The translations under genes and the position numbers were made by a program. From contig OY856186.1 in the NCBI GenBank assembly GCA_963693315.1, forward strand, positions 305,737,879-305,801,878: a DNA stretch of 64,000 nt, in the 5' to 3' direction. This DNA comes from Diogma glabrata. Lineage: Eukaryota > Arthropoda > Insecta > Diptera > Cylindrotomidae. The notes beneath the pieces are model-generated. The model saw only the letters and a list, made by a program, of their open reading frames with translations. It did no database searches and was not told the origin of the DNA. This document shows, in pieces, positions 34,780-47,596 of this stretch (position 1 is its first letter; every line of letters starts with the position of its first letter).

Positions 34780-35179
34780 ACACGAAGGCCATAAAAATGC
34801 TGACGAAATATAGTCACAAATTTGAGTGCACTAAATTATATTAGGAAACTGTCTAATTGCTAAAATAAAGCAATAAAGTTCAACAAAATATATTTTTTAT
34901 TATAGTGGTTATTTCAGGCTAAAACTGTATTAAGACCGTAAAATGTTCAATGTAATATAGTCACAGATTGCACTTAAAGTGTACTAAAAGGCCGTAAAAT
35001 TACTGATAAAATATAGTGAAAAAGAGATTTTTAGGTATACTAGGAGACCATTAAATCTCTGATGAAAATGAGATACAAAGTTTAACAAAAGTCAGTCTTT
35101 TTTAATATTTGATCAAACTCAATTTATAGAAAAAGACCGTAAAGTTACCGAAATAGTCCTCGTTCGTCTACAGTGAATG
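34780..35179. repeat. Degenerate repeats with GRCCRTAAA motif
   Basis: Five variants of a motif like GGCCGTAAAATTACTGATAA, each followed by AATATAGT or similar, at about 34788, 34938, 34991, 35046 and 35125. Spacing is irregular. It may be an old satellite or a retrotransposon leader. Confidence 0.45.
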
Positions 35180-35830
35180 TGTTGTGACCCGCTCACTTTT
35201 AAAATCTTTGTACTGTTATGGTGAAATGCAAACACAAATTTAAGAAACCACAACTTTTTTTAGTGGGTACACATACTTGTGTAGTATAGTTGGTATTAAT
35301 TACTTCGGTTCGAAGTATTCAGAAACAAAAAAGAAAATGATTTGAAAAAAAAAAATTAGTCATTCGCTTTCGGGCACACGTCTGCTGCTATTTTGGTCTT
35401 CGGCTGCTCTGGCCAGAGGTGAAATTGGTCGTGGATAATTATTTACTTATGGTGCCTTACCTATACTAACATCAGTTGAACAGACAAGATAAAACGAAAA
35501 GGGAAAAGAAATTTGGGGAGAGAACGTTGGATTAAAAAAAAAAGGTAAATCAACCACACGAATCAAGGACCCTCTTAAGTTCCCCCTCACGTTAACTTTT
35601 AGTTTTAACTGAACACCCACAGATTTTGTTTTTAATTTTTATCAATTTCATTCCTGAAAGGAAAGTATGAGGCATGCAATAATAAGAAACATATTGATGC
35701 GGTTCAAGTGTTTGCAGTTTGTTCGAAAGATTAGTGCTTCGCGGTTGCGTAAATCAAGTGCTTCAATAAATAAATACTTTAAGAGCATTACTTTAAAAAT
35801 AGAAACTTTAAATTCATATTGTGCTAAGTC
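35180..35830 (+). mobile_element. LTR-like start related to the Gypsy LTR
   Basis: TGTTGTGACCCGCTCACTTT at 35180 is identical to the first 20 bases of the Gypsy LTR; similarity then stops. The following 600 bp have the make-up of an LTR. The right end was not found, so the given end is approximate. Probably a solo LTR of a related family. Confidence 0.5.
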
Positions 35831-36476
35831 AGGATAAGGTAAGACTTTTATTTCTTTTTGCCTTATTGAATTTTTTTGTTTTCAAACCAAAAAAAATTAA
35901 TTCAATTAAGAGACATGTGTAACAAATTATCGAAATATCTTTGTTATTAGTTGGTGTTAACCTGTGTCTTTTTAGGAATTTTTGCAAATTTCAGTGATGA
36001 TTTTTAAAAGTGCATCGACCGTATTACCGAACCCATAAATGTAATCGCAATATGGTATGTATATTTACACAAAAATTGGGAAATTGGCATTTCGAAGCAC
36101 GAAAGTGGTGTTCTACACCACTTTAAAATTCTACACAACAGTACCTATATTGTTCTGTAATTATGGTGAAGATCACAAATTTTGTTTTTATTAATTGTTT
36201 TGGACTTTTTTGAATAATTTTAAAATTTGTATCGATTGGCAGAAAATATCCCATACAAAGTTGTATGAAAAATTTAACCTATTTTCGTATTTGTTTTATG
36301 GACAGAAGATAATAAAATATCTTATTTATTATGCTTAATATATAGTCAATCATAGTTCATAAGCAAATTAAAATTATTTAATTGTAGTAAAATAAGAAAT
36401 TTCATAGGTAATTTTTAAGATTATAAAAGTTGTGTTTTGTATGAAATCCCATATAAAATTTTTTGAATTTATTCTC

Positions 36477-36671
36477 TTATCTCCTTTTTGCAGCGCCATT
36501 GCGGTAAACACCGGAACAGAAAAATCGACCTTTAGAATCTAATACAAATGGTTTAAGACTAGGATGGTTATTAATTAAATTTTTTACGTAGTTTTTCGTA
36601 AGCAATTCTCGAACATTTTCATCGGGTTCAAATAGAAAATCATATTTATTATTCGATACTTTATAAGCCAT
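36477..36671 (-). CDS. Short basic frame, unknown
   Basis: ATG-initiated on the minus strand, 64 residues. Composition is protein-like (NKYDFLFEPDENVRELLTKN, then LKPFVLDSKGRFFCSGVYRN) and unlike the A/T-driven frames around it, so it may be a real exon or a fragment of a transposon protein. It sits next to TATAT-rich repeats. No domain recognised. Confidence 0.3.
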   Translation of the reverse strand: MAYKVSNNKYDFLFEPDENVRELLTKNYVKNLINNHPSLKPFVLDSKGRFFCSGVYRNGAAKRR

Positions 36672-38096
36672 TTTTATTTATATTATATGTATTTATATAT
36701 ATTATATTATATTATATTATTTATATTATGTATATTTTTTGTTATTATTTGTATATTTTCTATTTTTTGTTTCTCCTGAAAAAAAAGAATAAAATAATAT
36801 AATTAAGTTTTTTTATTTAATATAAGAATTATTTTCTGCTGTTTTATTCTCCTGCAAAAAAGAACAAAATAATATAATTAATAATATTTTATTTAATTTA
36901 ATTTTTTATAATATTTCGCTGCTTTTTTATTCTTCAATTATCAACAATCAATACAAAAAACAAACGTTGTAACCATTTATATACTTAAAAATTTGACATT
37001 TCTCTGACTACTATATTTAAAATAAAAATTTGAATTTTTTTTGACTACTTATATTTAAAATCATGTGGCATTTTCTGCCAAAAGCAATTTAGGGCATTGC
37101 AAGAAAAAAAGTTTTGTAGGTTATGTATAATTTTAAAAAATATTTTTTATTAATTTGAATTGCAAAATACATGATAATAGCATAAATAATATTGTATATA
37201 TGGTAAAATGTCAAAAAAATGCAAAAATTAATGTTTTTTTTTTCATGCCCAAAAATGGGCATTTAAATTAAGGCAACATAATTTTAATTATACTTAGGTT
37301 AAAGTAGATAAAAAAAAGTACAGATGAAAAAAAAAAATTTTTGTTTTGGATGACTTCTCATAAAATGGCACCATTTGCCAAATTTAACGAAAAATGCCAA
37401 TCGTGGCCGAAAAAATTGAAATTTTTTCATAAAAACTAAATCCCATATTAAAACTATTAAAATACATGTTTCCTGAAATTTTCATGAAAATCCGACGATT
37501 TTTCCGCCCCTTATCATAAATTTAGTAAAAAAAAAAAAAGTCACGCGATTCGGTTTTTTGAGGTTAGGTTACACTTTTAAAGTATCTAATCCCCCTAGAT
37601 GGATTTGAAATTTAATCACAAACATTTTTCAATTTTTTTTTTTTTTATGATCATTAGAGCCCGAAATATTTCAAAAGTAGTGAAGCGACCTACTCAAAAA
37701 ACACCAAAAAACCATATTTTGCCATTTTTGAGGCACTTCCGGACCTCCAAATTTGCTAAATAATTACATGCCCACTAACTTTTATGTCCTTAACATAAAA
37801 CAAAAAAAACATTCAACTTTGCTCTTACATCAATATAAAATGCTAATATGACTCCACTATAGGTAGTCTATTAATAAGAAAACGGTAAAACGCAACAATT
37901 TTCAGTAACATTTCATTTAAATTCGATTCAACTCTTTCGAATTCATCTTGAAACAATAACTGTCCATAATTAATTAACATCACTCATTTTAGTACCACAT
38001 CAAAACAACAACAACCCCAAAATTCCAAGGATTTGTATGTAAAAAAGCTTAAACTGTAATAATTAAACTAAAAATTTATTATTTTTTTTTTTGTAA
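36672..38096. other. Non-coding AT-rich DNA
   Basis: Contains TATAT repeats (36690-36730) and two degenerate copies of an ATAATATAATTAA-type block near 36793 and 36869. Nothing else recognised. Confidence 0.4.
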
Positions 38097-38109
38097 TGCT
38101 GGGGGCCAC

Positions 38110-38345
38110 ACCTGCGTGCTATCGCAATAATTAACGCGATAATTGAAAATAAACGCAAGTGTAGCCACAATTTATCGCATTTATTAGTTAGCGCGATAAT
38201 TTTATGGCTATAATTTTAGCGCTATAATTTTATTGTGTTAATTTTAGCGGCATAATTTTAACTGGATAATTTTAGCGTAATAAGTGATTAACGCGCTAAT
38301 TTAGACGATAGCTCGAATGCCGATAATAAAAGTTAGCGTGATAAT
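38110..38345 (+). repeat. TTAGCGCGATAAT repeat cluster, left
   Basis: Eight or more variants of TTAGCGNNATAATTTTA in a row, with unusual GCGC content against the AT background. AGTGTAGCCACAATT precedes the main run, as in the right cluster. Confidence 0.8.
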
Positions 38346-39600
38346 TATGGAGGATGTTTTTAAAGAAAATAGTTTATGTATTTCGTTTATAATTGTGAGT
38401 TTATTTTAAATGTATTAAATAACATTAATGTAATGAAAATTATAAGAATAGGAAAAACAATAATAAACAAAACTAAATATTTTTGCTTTTAACAGTATTT
38501 TGCATTTTGTTCACCCGTCGAGTTAACCTTATTCCAAATTCGGTGCATGTTATAGATTCGACCACTGACCAGTGATTAGAATGTAACAACACCTTGATTT
38601 TAGGTAGATTTCATATAAAATCTACCTATTGCAATGTTCGTCATTTCTGAAAAATGTTGGTGTCAAACGAATATATATGCTAAGCGGAGACGGGAAAACA
38701 AATAAAAAACGATTTAATATCGTTTAGTTTCTAGCGGTCGTATGCTTTCTCATATGTCTGGACATATGGCACTCTCTATGCAGAATCCAGAAGGTTAAGA
38801 AAGTTGGATGACCGCCATGACGTGGAATAAAACTCTACTAGCTGAAGCGAAATATAATGGCGATACATCGGAATAACTAAAGGCGTTTGTTACCAACAGA
38901 GTAAGGAGGACCAGTCTAGTAGACGCCCTATAGTTTGTATCGCCATATAAATTGAAGATAGTGCAAAAAAGGGAGGCATTATAATTTTTCAATTCAAAGG
39001 AACGGTTGGAAGTTTCTCAGATAAAAACTCCACTTCTTATTTTAAGTGTTTTGGATGAATTCGAAACTTTCTTTTCAGTGCCTTGCTCGAATCGTTTTAA
39101 ATTTTTCAAAGCTGAACGGTATTGCTAAGCATCATAAAAATATTTTAGAAGATTTCTCCGAAAAATGCAACGCTTTCCATTTTTTAACGTTGAATACTTC
39201 GAACCAAGTTATTAAAAAAATATAATTCTCTTCAATGAGCTATAACTGGCTTCGTTTTGGACTTACAAAACTCCTACAAAACCAATCTCTTTTTCGTTTT
39301 AAGCTTGATTTTTGTTAATATCAACTTTTTTGATAGAATGGTTAGTTTTTCAGTTATGTGTGAAAAACCGTCAAAAAAACATGCTTATTTGAACGAAAAA
39401 TTGCAAATAACTCGAAAAATATCGATCTATAAAAAAATTGTTGAAGATTATTTTTACTTAAAATACGTCTCTTTATCTATTTTCGGGGTTATTTTGAGTG
39501 AAAAAAATTCCATCCCCGGGAAGGGGTGGTATTTACCCCCACAGTAAAAGCGCAAATCATCGCTATGTCACCTTTAATTTTTGAGTCATCCCTTAATTAT
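38346..39600. other. Non-coding interior
   Basis: No credible gene. The part 39000-39540 has CGAAAAAT and AACTCGAAAAATATCG words typical of the non-coding MITE sequences in this genome. Confidence 0.4.
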
Positions 39601-41373
39601 TCAGCAAATTTCAAGTTAATCTGTCAAGGTTCAAAGAATTCAGACCCAAAAACGTTTAGTTACTGCACTAATATGTTTGTAGAACATTTATACAAACCAT
39701 TACAATGTTTTCAACGATAAATCACCTAGAAACCATTTTAACCAGGTTATCCATATAATTTTAAATTATAAATTGTGATACTGATAACTTATAAATGTGT
39801 CCTATAAATATGTTATTGGTTCAAAATGAATCTATTTTACATTTAAAATTTTTTAAAAGTTAATTAATTAATTAATTTAAAAGTTAATTTTTGCTTAACT
39901 TTACTACCTAATATATGTTTACATTTCAAACACATTAATTGCAAACACCCAAGGAAACTAATAAAAAATCAAATCACCGTGTTTGTAAATGTGTTATGTC
40001 GCCCATACGTGTTATTAAAATCGAATCTCCATGTAAACTCAACGAGGATAAATTTCCCAAAATAACTCGTAAACACAACGAGAGGACAATTAAAATAACT
40101 TCAACTCTGGTAACTCTTCTTTTTACATTTTTTTCATGATGATGGTTGTCAAAAGATTTTTACATGGTCATTCCTTGTTTAGTCTTTGAAAAACTAAAAA
40201 CTCAAAAATTTTGACTGTCAAACAGCACAGAACACATTTGTTTAATTTTGTCTACTAAAACTAAAAGGATATGCTTGATGATAAAATACATATTAATTAT
40301 TTGTTTTGTAAAAATCTAAACAGTGAAAAAAAATTTTTATAAAAAAAAGATTGTGAAGAAATTATAAAATGGCTTTAGATCGTTTACTTTTCTTCTATTT
40401 TCATTATGGATTGGTGAAAGATGACGCTTTTGTTTAAGCCAAGGAGCATTTTTGGTTGGTTGGAAATATCAAGGACAACTATTGATTGTGTGAAAATATA
40501 GTACAAAAAGTATTGGAGAATTGTCGGGAGATTATTATTAATGAAACTGTTTGGGTCAAGGAGCATTTTTGTTGATTAGTGATCGCAGAAAGTAAGGGAT
40601 TTAATTGGGAGGAGAAGTCATCACAGACCGAAGATCCAGGCATAGAGTGAGCTATAAATAAATTGTATACCAGGTGATTTTTTTAACCCTAAAACTTTCA
40701 AATATCTCGAAAAATAAGCACTCTACGGAAAAAATCTCGATATTCAAAATTTAATCATTCCGCGGGGAAACACATTAGTGCAAAAAAAATAGTCCCCCAT
40801 CCCCCCTCTTTGTAGGTGGGCGGGGGTAGCTTTGAATCTAAAATAAGAACCCCAATTTTTATTGCAAATACGGAATCTACGGCTAAAAGTACGTACGATT
40901 TGAATAAAAAAATGTGTTCTTTGTGATGAATTCTGTTTAGCTATAGTTTTTGTGAAAAAAAAGTCCAAGATTAACAAATGATCTCAAAAAATTTTTTTTT
41001 CCTTTATCTTGAAACTCAAGGAATAAATTGGAATAGATCGTTTTTCAATGGACACCAAAATAACTACTGTGGAATAAAATGGCAGTTATGCAATTACTGC
41101 AGTTTTGCAAATGTTTATAGGTCGATAGGTAAATAGGTAGATAGATACTCATACTGTTTGTTTTCAGTTTTATATATTTACATATTTGAATTAAATGAAA
41201 GTTTAGTATTTAAAATTATATTTTGTAGGTTTTAAATCCCTTGTAAATTTCAAATTCATCTTCATCAAATTCATCCTTGGCTACATTAATGTAAAGCCTT
41301 CAAATTTTGTTTAAAAGTGGTATAGTTATGATTGTTATTAACTAAATGGCCACCAATGGTAGCTACGCCACTG
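39600..41373. mobile_element. Partial copy of the CAGWGGCGTAGCTA transposon
   Basis: Sequence from about 39640 to 41373 matches 59590-62756 in pieces: the TCAACGATAAATCAC unit (one copy here), CCTAATATATG to CCGTGTTTGTAAATG, and ATGATCTCAAAA to the right end, which here is preserved as GTAGCTACGCCACTG. Bases about 39992-40973 have no counterpart in the other copy. At 41192-41194 this copy has the uninterrupted TAA where the other holds a 2.25 kb element. No transposase. Confidence 0.75.
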
Positions 41374-42279
41374 CATTTATATTAAAATTATGTGCTATAA
41401 TCACCAACTTTACATCGGTAAACGTAAATTAAATTGTTTGTTTACAATTTTTATGTTAAATTTTAATTACTGTAAATTGTTTAATCAAACATTTTGATTT
41501 ATGGAAGAAAGTAAAATTAAATTTACAAGTCAATTAATTAAAATATTTTTAATCTAAAACGCTAACAAATTCCAGAAAGCGCAACTTATCAAGTTAAAAC
41601 CTTTTTATAAATACATAAAATCCTTCAAAAAGTAAGAAGAACTTTCCGTATTCCGTAATTAAGTAGGTTTTGTGAAAGTACTCTAAAGATTTAAAAATTT
41701 GTTAACTATGGCAAAACAAACAAAATTTAGATAAAATATATAAGGTTGCTTGATTTATAAAAATATTTTTATTTCTTAAGTTTTAATTTTTTGATTATTG
41801 AGGATTTTAAATAAAAATATTTAATAAATCAATACTTTGGTAGCAATGATGCAAAGCAGCCTGATTTTTTTTATATGAAATTTGTTTTAAATAAACCTTA
41901 CATGCGTTTTTAAAACCCATAATATAATATTAATATATATTTCTTTATCCACGACTACTAAGGAACATATGTTTTCCATGCGTATGTCTTCCATTGTAAT
42001 TGTATTCCTTCCACTAGTGACTTTGATTAAATTCTTTAACAGTTCTATAGTTTATTAAATATTCCCCTAACAAATTAAAAACTTCATTTGTTGGTATAGT
42101 AATATAAACAGGTTAAAACAAGAACAATACATATATAAAATATAAAATAAACAACAAACTTGTTTTGTTTTGTTTTTCATGCTATCTTTGATGCATTTAC
42201 TTCAATATGGTGATACAAACTATTGCAGGAATGGAAAACTGGAAATTAACGAAATATTTTGCAGTCGTGGATAAAATAG
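41374..42279. other. Non-coding AT-rich DNA
   Basis: TTTATCCACGACTACTAAGG at 41946 and GTCGTGGATAAAATAGC at 42264 form an inverted pair, perhaps ends of a small element; otherwise nothing recognised. Confidence 0.4.
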
Positions 42280-42410
42280 CATCTTGAATTCGCTTAGGAT
42301 GATGGCAATTCTCCACTCGAATGATTCCCTCCACTCGCTACGCTCGTTCCGGGAAACTTCATCCTCGTGAAGAATTGCCTTCATTCTAAGCTCATACAAG
42401 AATCTACTAT
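42280..42410. repeat. Imperfect hairpin with CTCGCTACGCTCG loop
   Basis: CGCTTAGGATGATGGCAATT pairs with AAGAATTGCCTTCATTCTAAG. The loop holds CCACTCGCTACGCTCGTTCC. The strong local G+C contrasts with the surroundings. Confidence 0.75.
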
Positions 42411-43116
42411 TCCTCTATTATTTTCCTGTGAATTACAATTATGGTTAATTAATTTCAAAATTGTATCATGGCTTCATTTCATGGTTAACCGAATGCAAAC
42501 ATTTAATTAATACTGAAATAAAATCTACCGTGTTCGTTTTCTATGCATTTTTATCATCCACCATCTTCTTTTGAGCTTAAGTTTTTGTTTATTTAAATTA
42601 TAGCATACTAAATTTATTAAATAATTATTGACAGCCATATAATTCACCATAGTAGCAGCTTCAACTTCCATCTCAAAATAACTTTTATTCTCTGCCGTTT
42701 AATTATATCAGCTTTATTTGTATGTTTTTTCGATAATAACAGTATGTATTATTGTATTGTTTTCTAGCCTATAGCCTAATAAACTTAACCTATTATCTAA
42801 TGAAAATTTTCATATAAAAAATTATCATTATTCAATTGGTATGATTCCAATTGGTAAAATTGTTTTGATTTCATTAAAATTATTTTCAAATTATAATCAC
42901 AATTGCTTTGATAAGTTTTGTTCAAAAATCAAATTTTAAATTAAATTCTCTTATTTCGTTTAGTTGAACTTGGTTGATTGTATAGGATTGGGTTTTTTTA
43001 TCATCAGGGTTATTTTAATAAGAGATTTGATTTATCAATTAAAACAATTAGGATTTATTGTTTTAATTGAAGAAAATGTTTTTATTTTTTATAATACACA
43101 AATATTTGCCAGAGAA

Positions 43117-43253
43117 TAAAGTATTGTAATCGATTGGTGTTTAATGAATTTTATTCTCTCGCAAATTAAAATTCTCGCTCGTTCCTCGCTCAAATTTTAA
43201 ACTTTTGCTTGAGAATAAACTATTTCATTATACACTCATTGATTAAACTACAA
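43117..43253. repeat. Imperfect hairpin with CTCGCTCGTTCCTCGCTC loop
   Basis: TAATCGATTGGTGTTTAATG to TTTATTCTC pairs with GAGAATAAAC to CATTGATTAAACTA. The loop is similar in kind to the hairpin at 42280. Confidence 0.7.
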
Positions 43254-43284
43254 TTATAAAACACACGATTTTCAACACAGGTGT

Positions 43285-43465
43285 AGCCACAATTAAATTA
43301 ATTTATTAGCGCGCTAGTGTTTTAGCGCAATAATTTGTTAGCGCCAGAATCTTATGGCGATAAATTGTTATGCGATAATGTTAGCGCGATATTTTATTAC
43401 CGCGCTAATTACGGCGCAACTTAAAGCTTTAATTATAGCGATAATATATGATAGACGATAACGCA
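43285..43465 (+). repeat. TTAGCGCGATAAT repeat cluster, right
   Basis: Variants of TTAGCGCNATAAT following GGTGTAGCCACAATT. Same orientation as the left cluster at 38110. Confidence 0.8.
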
Positions 43466-43480
43466 GTGGCCCCAGCATAA

Positions 43481-44850
43481 AAGCTTTACGATAATTATTA
43501 TAATAACATGACATGTCATGATGTGTCAATTAGATAAATTAACGAAAATCAATAATAACTGTAATCACACACAAATTATTGTACTTATATTGCAATTTTA
43601 TTTTAATTTTAATGTTTAAAGTCAAATCGGCTGAATTCCAATGTCTTACAATGATCAGTTAAACACAAATATGATGGGCTCTACTTCTGCGAATAGTAGT
43701 CCTCTAAGTACATTTTACAGAAACAAACAATTTTTACAGAAAGACACAATTATTATATAGTGTCACCGTTCCAAAACGCAAAAACGAGACAAAAACCAAA
43801 TTCCATTTCTTATTGCGTGTGGACGGATGGTTAAGTATAATGCAATATAACCCCATCTCAATAAGAAAAATCCATTAAAATTTAACTTCATATTTAGATT
43901 CGACCCGAAATTAATATTATCTTTTGAAGATGATTAAATATGTCTTTTAGCTATTATTTTAAATAAATTTACAGTCTAATCATTGAATTTTTAAATATAC
44001 AAATGTTTTTTTTTTATATAAACATATTCCAATTTTCGATGTTAATTCCTAAGAAGAGTAATTCTCATAAAAAATCACATAACGGTATATCGTAAAACGT
44101 AACTCAAGAACGTGAAATCGATGAAATTTATAAACTATTTTTTTTTCTTTTTTTTTTCTAAATAAAACTATAAAAATTTATTTAGTTAAAAGACCGATAT
44201 TTGTCTTGTTGTTCTTAAATCAAACGGTTACTGAATTTAAAAGAAAAAAATAATATTTTAACAATATTATTTTGTAATTTCTTAATGAATATTCTAAATA
44301 TACATAATAATGAGTCGAAATAACATTCTATGTTTCAGATTTAGATCAACAATTCTTTTTTCTTTAAAATATCACCGACAGTAATTGTTTTGAATAATAA
44401 TATATTTTTAATAATAATGCAAGTATTGTTTAAACTTAATAATATATAAACTATTAATACATTAATAAACCAAAACATTGATATATTAATATGTACATTC
44501 ATATTAATATATGTTTACGAGAATAGTAAATTACTCAAATCGAAATAACACTGCACGTTGGATGAAATTTACAATATGTATATATCACTATAGAAATGCT
44601 TTAACACTATTAATATATTAACATTTTATTATAATAAGCTCATCTCAATGGCGACTCTAATTTTTTTTCCTACTAAATGTCACAACTTTAGAGGCTTTTC
44701 TTATTTCATATTACCTTGTTTTAAATTTTGTTATACGAATTAACTGTAGGTTAAATAAATATGTTTAATCCGATTGTTTTGAATCTTTTTATATTAAAAT
44801 CACATAAAATCAAATAGTTAAAACTGTTTGTAACCGTATACAGAACATAT
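43481..44850. other. Non-coding AT-rich DNA
   Basis: A/T-rich with many TTAATATAT words; no frame, terminal repeat or RNA gene supported. Confidence 0.45.
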
Positions 44851-45549
44851 TGTTACGTTTTTCCAAACTTCCTTCGAATTGGCCTTACTCTCAATTCGAT
44901 AAACGCAATTCCCAATCTCTTCTTGAGTTCGATCACTGATTAGTTAGCACAAACACCAGGTTTTATTAAGTATTCAACACCTTAATTGTTCCACAACAAC
45001 AGGAAAACAATACAACAAACAATATTCCTGACTAGAATATTCTTTCAACAGCTTCAGAACTCCAACGGTTTATTGTAGAAATTTCCAGTAATAACAGCGT
45101 TCAAAATAATACACAAAATATTTCTACTCAATAAAACTTATAACTTTATTACACTTATAACTTTACACAAAATTAATTTAAATATCACTTTTATAATTTT
45201 AACTTCACTATCGCAGGTTTAAAATAAAACTAATTTTACATTTAATTTCACTTTACTGTCGCAGGTCTAAAATAAAACTAATTAAAACTACAAGAAGCAA
45301 TTTTCTTATATACCTTCTGCAATACTTCTAGATAATTCGACATCACTTTCCAGAAACCTTGAGAAAATATTAGAATATTCGATTATTTTACGTTATGTTG
45401 ATTTGATTCATAAAATCGTTTATGTTGACCCTATTTCTAAGAAGAGACAACAACAACAATATTCATTTCATTAATTTGTTTGTTGTGTTTTGTTGATTTT
45501 ATTTTCCTGGAAGTGACCGTAATCGTCTAGATTTTTCTGAATCGTAACA
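44851..45549 (-). mobile_element. Solo LTR (Gypsy-type), ATAT duplication
   Basis: Begins TGTTACGTTTTTCC and ends TCGTAACA, with ATAT on both sides (44847-44850, 45550-45553). At 699 bp, with TG...CA ends, a 4-bp duplication and no internal coding, it is a solo LTR left by recombination. A GGTATATAAGAAAA box on the minus strand near 45310 suggests that orientation. It contains a tandem repeat of TCGCAGGTYTAAAATAAAAC around 45213-45275. Confidence 0.88.
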
Positions 45550-46248
45550 ATATCAATTCACACAATTATTCCTTTCCGGAATTAAAAAAAAAATAAATCC
45601 AATTTAACTAAAAACAAAAATTATTATGAAAAAAAATTATGACACGACAATTAATATCGATGACCTATAAAAAAATATTTTCTAATTCGGTAGTTCAACA
45701 ATAGATAAGTAATGAACACGGTTGTTGTAAAGAACATTTAACTCGAAAAAATAATATAATCTAAGTTAAGTTGGTTTGGATAAAACAAAAAATTTTCAAT
45801 TGTTATACTGACCTTTGTATCTCCTATCTAGTAATCACCAATGATTAATTGGGCAAAAATATTTTTATCAAATAATGGGCCCTATTCAATAAAATTCTTT
45901 TATTCTTTTAATAAAAATCTTTTTAAAAACTTAAAAGAAATCAAAAATAAAAGATTTTACGAATTCCTATTCGATTTGATATATTAAAGTTTTCTTTTAT
46001 TTTGTATGTCGAATTTTTCGATATTGAAAAAATCTTTTATCTTAAATGTCAAATGTCAAACAAATTTAAGCGAAAATGGCAACAAATAATTCAAATGTAC
46101 AAAGTAAGTAAATTTTATTTGTACTTAAATGTAATAACATATATATATTTTGTGTATATATTTAGCTTTGAATATACATATAGTTTTTTAAGTGGTACAT
46201 AGTTTTTAAATGATGCTTAATTTTTCCAGATAGAAGAGGACGGGAAGG

Positions 46249-47100
46249 ATGTCTTCGGAACAGAAAGAAATATACGTTTCTTTTATGGAAGGAAATCAGC
46301 TATTTAGGAATAGAAAGGGCACAGATGATACCATTAATTACTTGTGGGACGAACTAACAACATTTCTCAATAATGGAAAAGGACCCAAAAAGGTTAAATC
46401 TGATTGGAAAAAGGTAAAATATATTTGCATATCCCATAGAAGTTAATCTTAATTTGTTTTAAAAATTTTAGACGTTTGACAATTGGCGCTACAGCGTCAA
46501 TTTTAAAGCACGAAATTGGAAAGAGGGTCAATTAAAAACTGGCGGTGGAACATCCCAGGCCAAACCCCTTAACGATTTGGAGTTAAGGGCCCAATCCTGT
46601 TGGGGAAAGGTTGTAGTTGACGGCTGTGATGGGACTGACGAGGTCGGGTTTGATGTTGAAGTGGTTAACATGGACGAATGCGATGCGATTGGTGATGTGA
46701 TTCACATCACTGAACCAACTGAACCAACCATATTGCCGAACCAACATGAAACCCCTAACAGAAGGGAAAAATCACAATCTAAATCTGGTAATTATTTGAT
46801 ATAACTTTTATATGCATACAAACAGTTTATTGATTTTACTTTCGTTTTATAGATAGAGAATTTAAGGAGCTACTTCTAGAACTTGAGAAGCAACGTTCGA
46901 TAGGGCTAGATCAAATACAAAATGAAATAGTACAAATAAACAATAATTTAGTAAAACTAAATTTTAACATTGAACGGTTGGCAGATGGGGTATGCAGCTT
47001 GGCGGATAGGTTCCAAATGCGAGAAGACAGAGAAGACATTTTTATATTTTCATTTAATTTTTCTTTTATAAACTGGATTATAATTTATTTATTTATTTGA
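46249..47100 (+). CDS. Harbinger Myb/SANT-like DNA-binding protein
   Basis: Three exons with consistent GT-AG introns: 46249-46413, 46472-46787 and 46853-47100, giving 242 residues. Residues about 1-110 have the Myb/SANT-like pattern of Harbinger helper proteins (SSEQKEIYVSFMEGNQLF, DWKKTFDNWRYSVNFKARNW, then DLELRAQSCWGKVVVDG). The middle is acidic; residues about 170-225 form a coiled coil (ELLLELEKQRSIGLDQIQNE). In this superfamily the Myb-like protein binds subterminal DNA and helps the transposase enter the nucleus. All exon joins keep frame and no stop interrupts it, so it looks intact. A non-coding exon before 46081-46104 is possible. Confidence 0.85.
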
Positions 47101-47596
47101 AATGTGATGTAATGTTGTGATTTTTATTTTAGTTTAATTTGTGATTTATTTTAGTTTTTATATGAAATAAAGTAATTTGTTAAAAAATAATGTGTTAGTT
47201 GTTATTGTTGTAACGCATCATTCGTCCATATTTAAGCCAAGCAAAGTAGCGGTTTATTTGTGATTTGCCAATTGCCCATACTGATAAAACTGGCAGTTTT
47301 ATAAAATTCCTTGTGCTTTTAAACTGCCCAAACATGAACGCTTGATGTGCTTTTAAACTTCCGAAACACGGAGAGGTAACTCGTGAACAAAGAAAGTGGA
47401 ATGATGAATGGTATATCTATAGTTTATTAAAATGAATTATTAATATATTCAATGTTATATAATCAATAAATTCAATTGTATGAGCTGTGGACAGGTTAAA
47501 ACATTGGGTTGAGTTACAACATTTATAGTATATTTAATAAGAACTAAATATTTTAACATTAATAACGAAACTAGTATAAAAATTTAAATACTTCCA

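Larger units (their letters stand above)
38097..43477. mobile_element. TIR-bounded 5.4 kb segment, TAA flanks
   Basis: TGCTGGGGGCCAC at 38097 and GTGGCCCCAGCA at 43477 are inverted, each flanked by TAA (38094-38096, 43478-43480). Both ends carry clusters of TTAGCGCGATAATTTTA-like units (38110-38345, 43285-43465). A 3-bp TAA duplication fits Harbinger, but no transposase is visible inside. The two clusters lie in the same orientation, so the alternative is two separate short MITEs of one family, one of them rearranged. Confidence 0.45.

Noticed and set aside
39257..39547. 96-codon plus-strand frame
   Set aside because: Lies in a non-coding MITE-like stretch; no motif and no conservation in the other partial copy.
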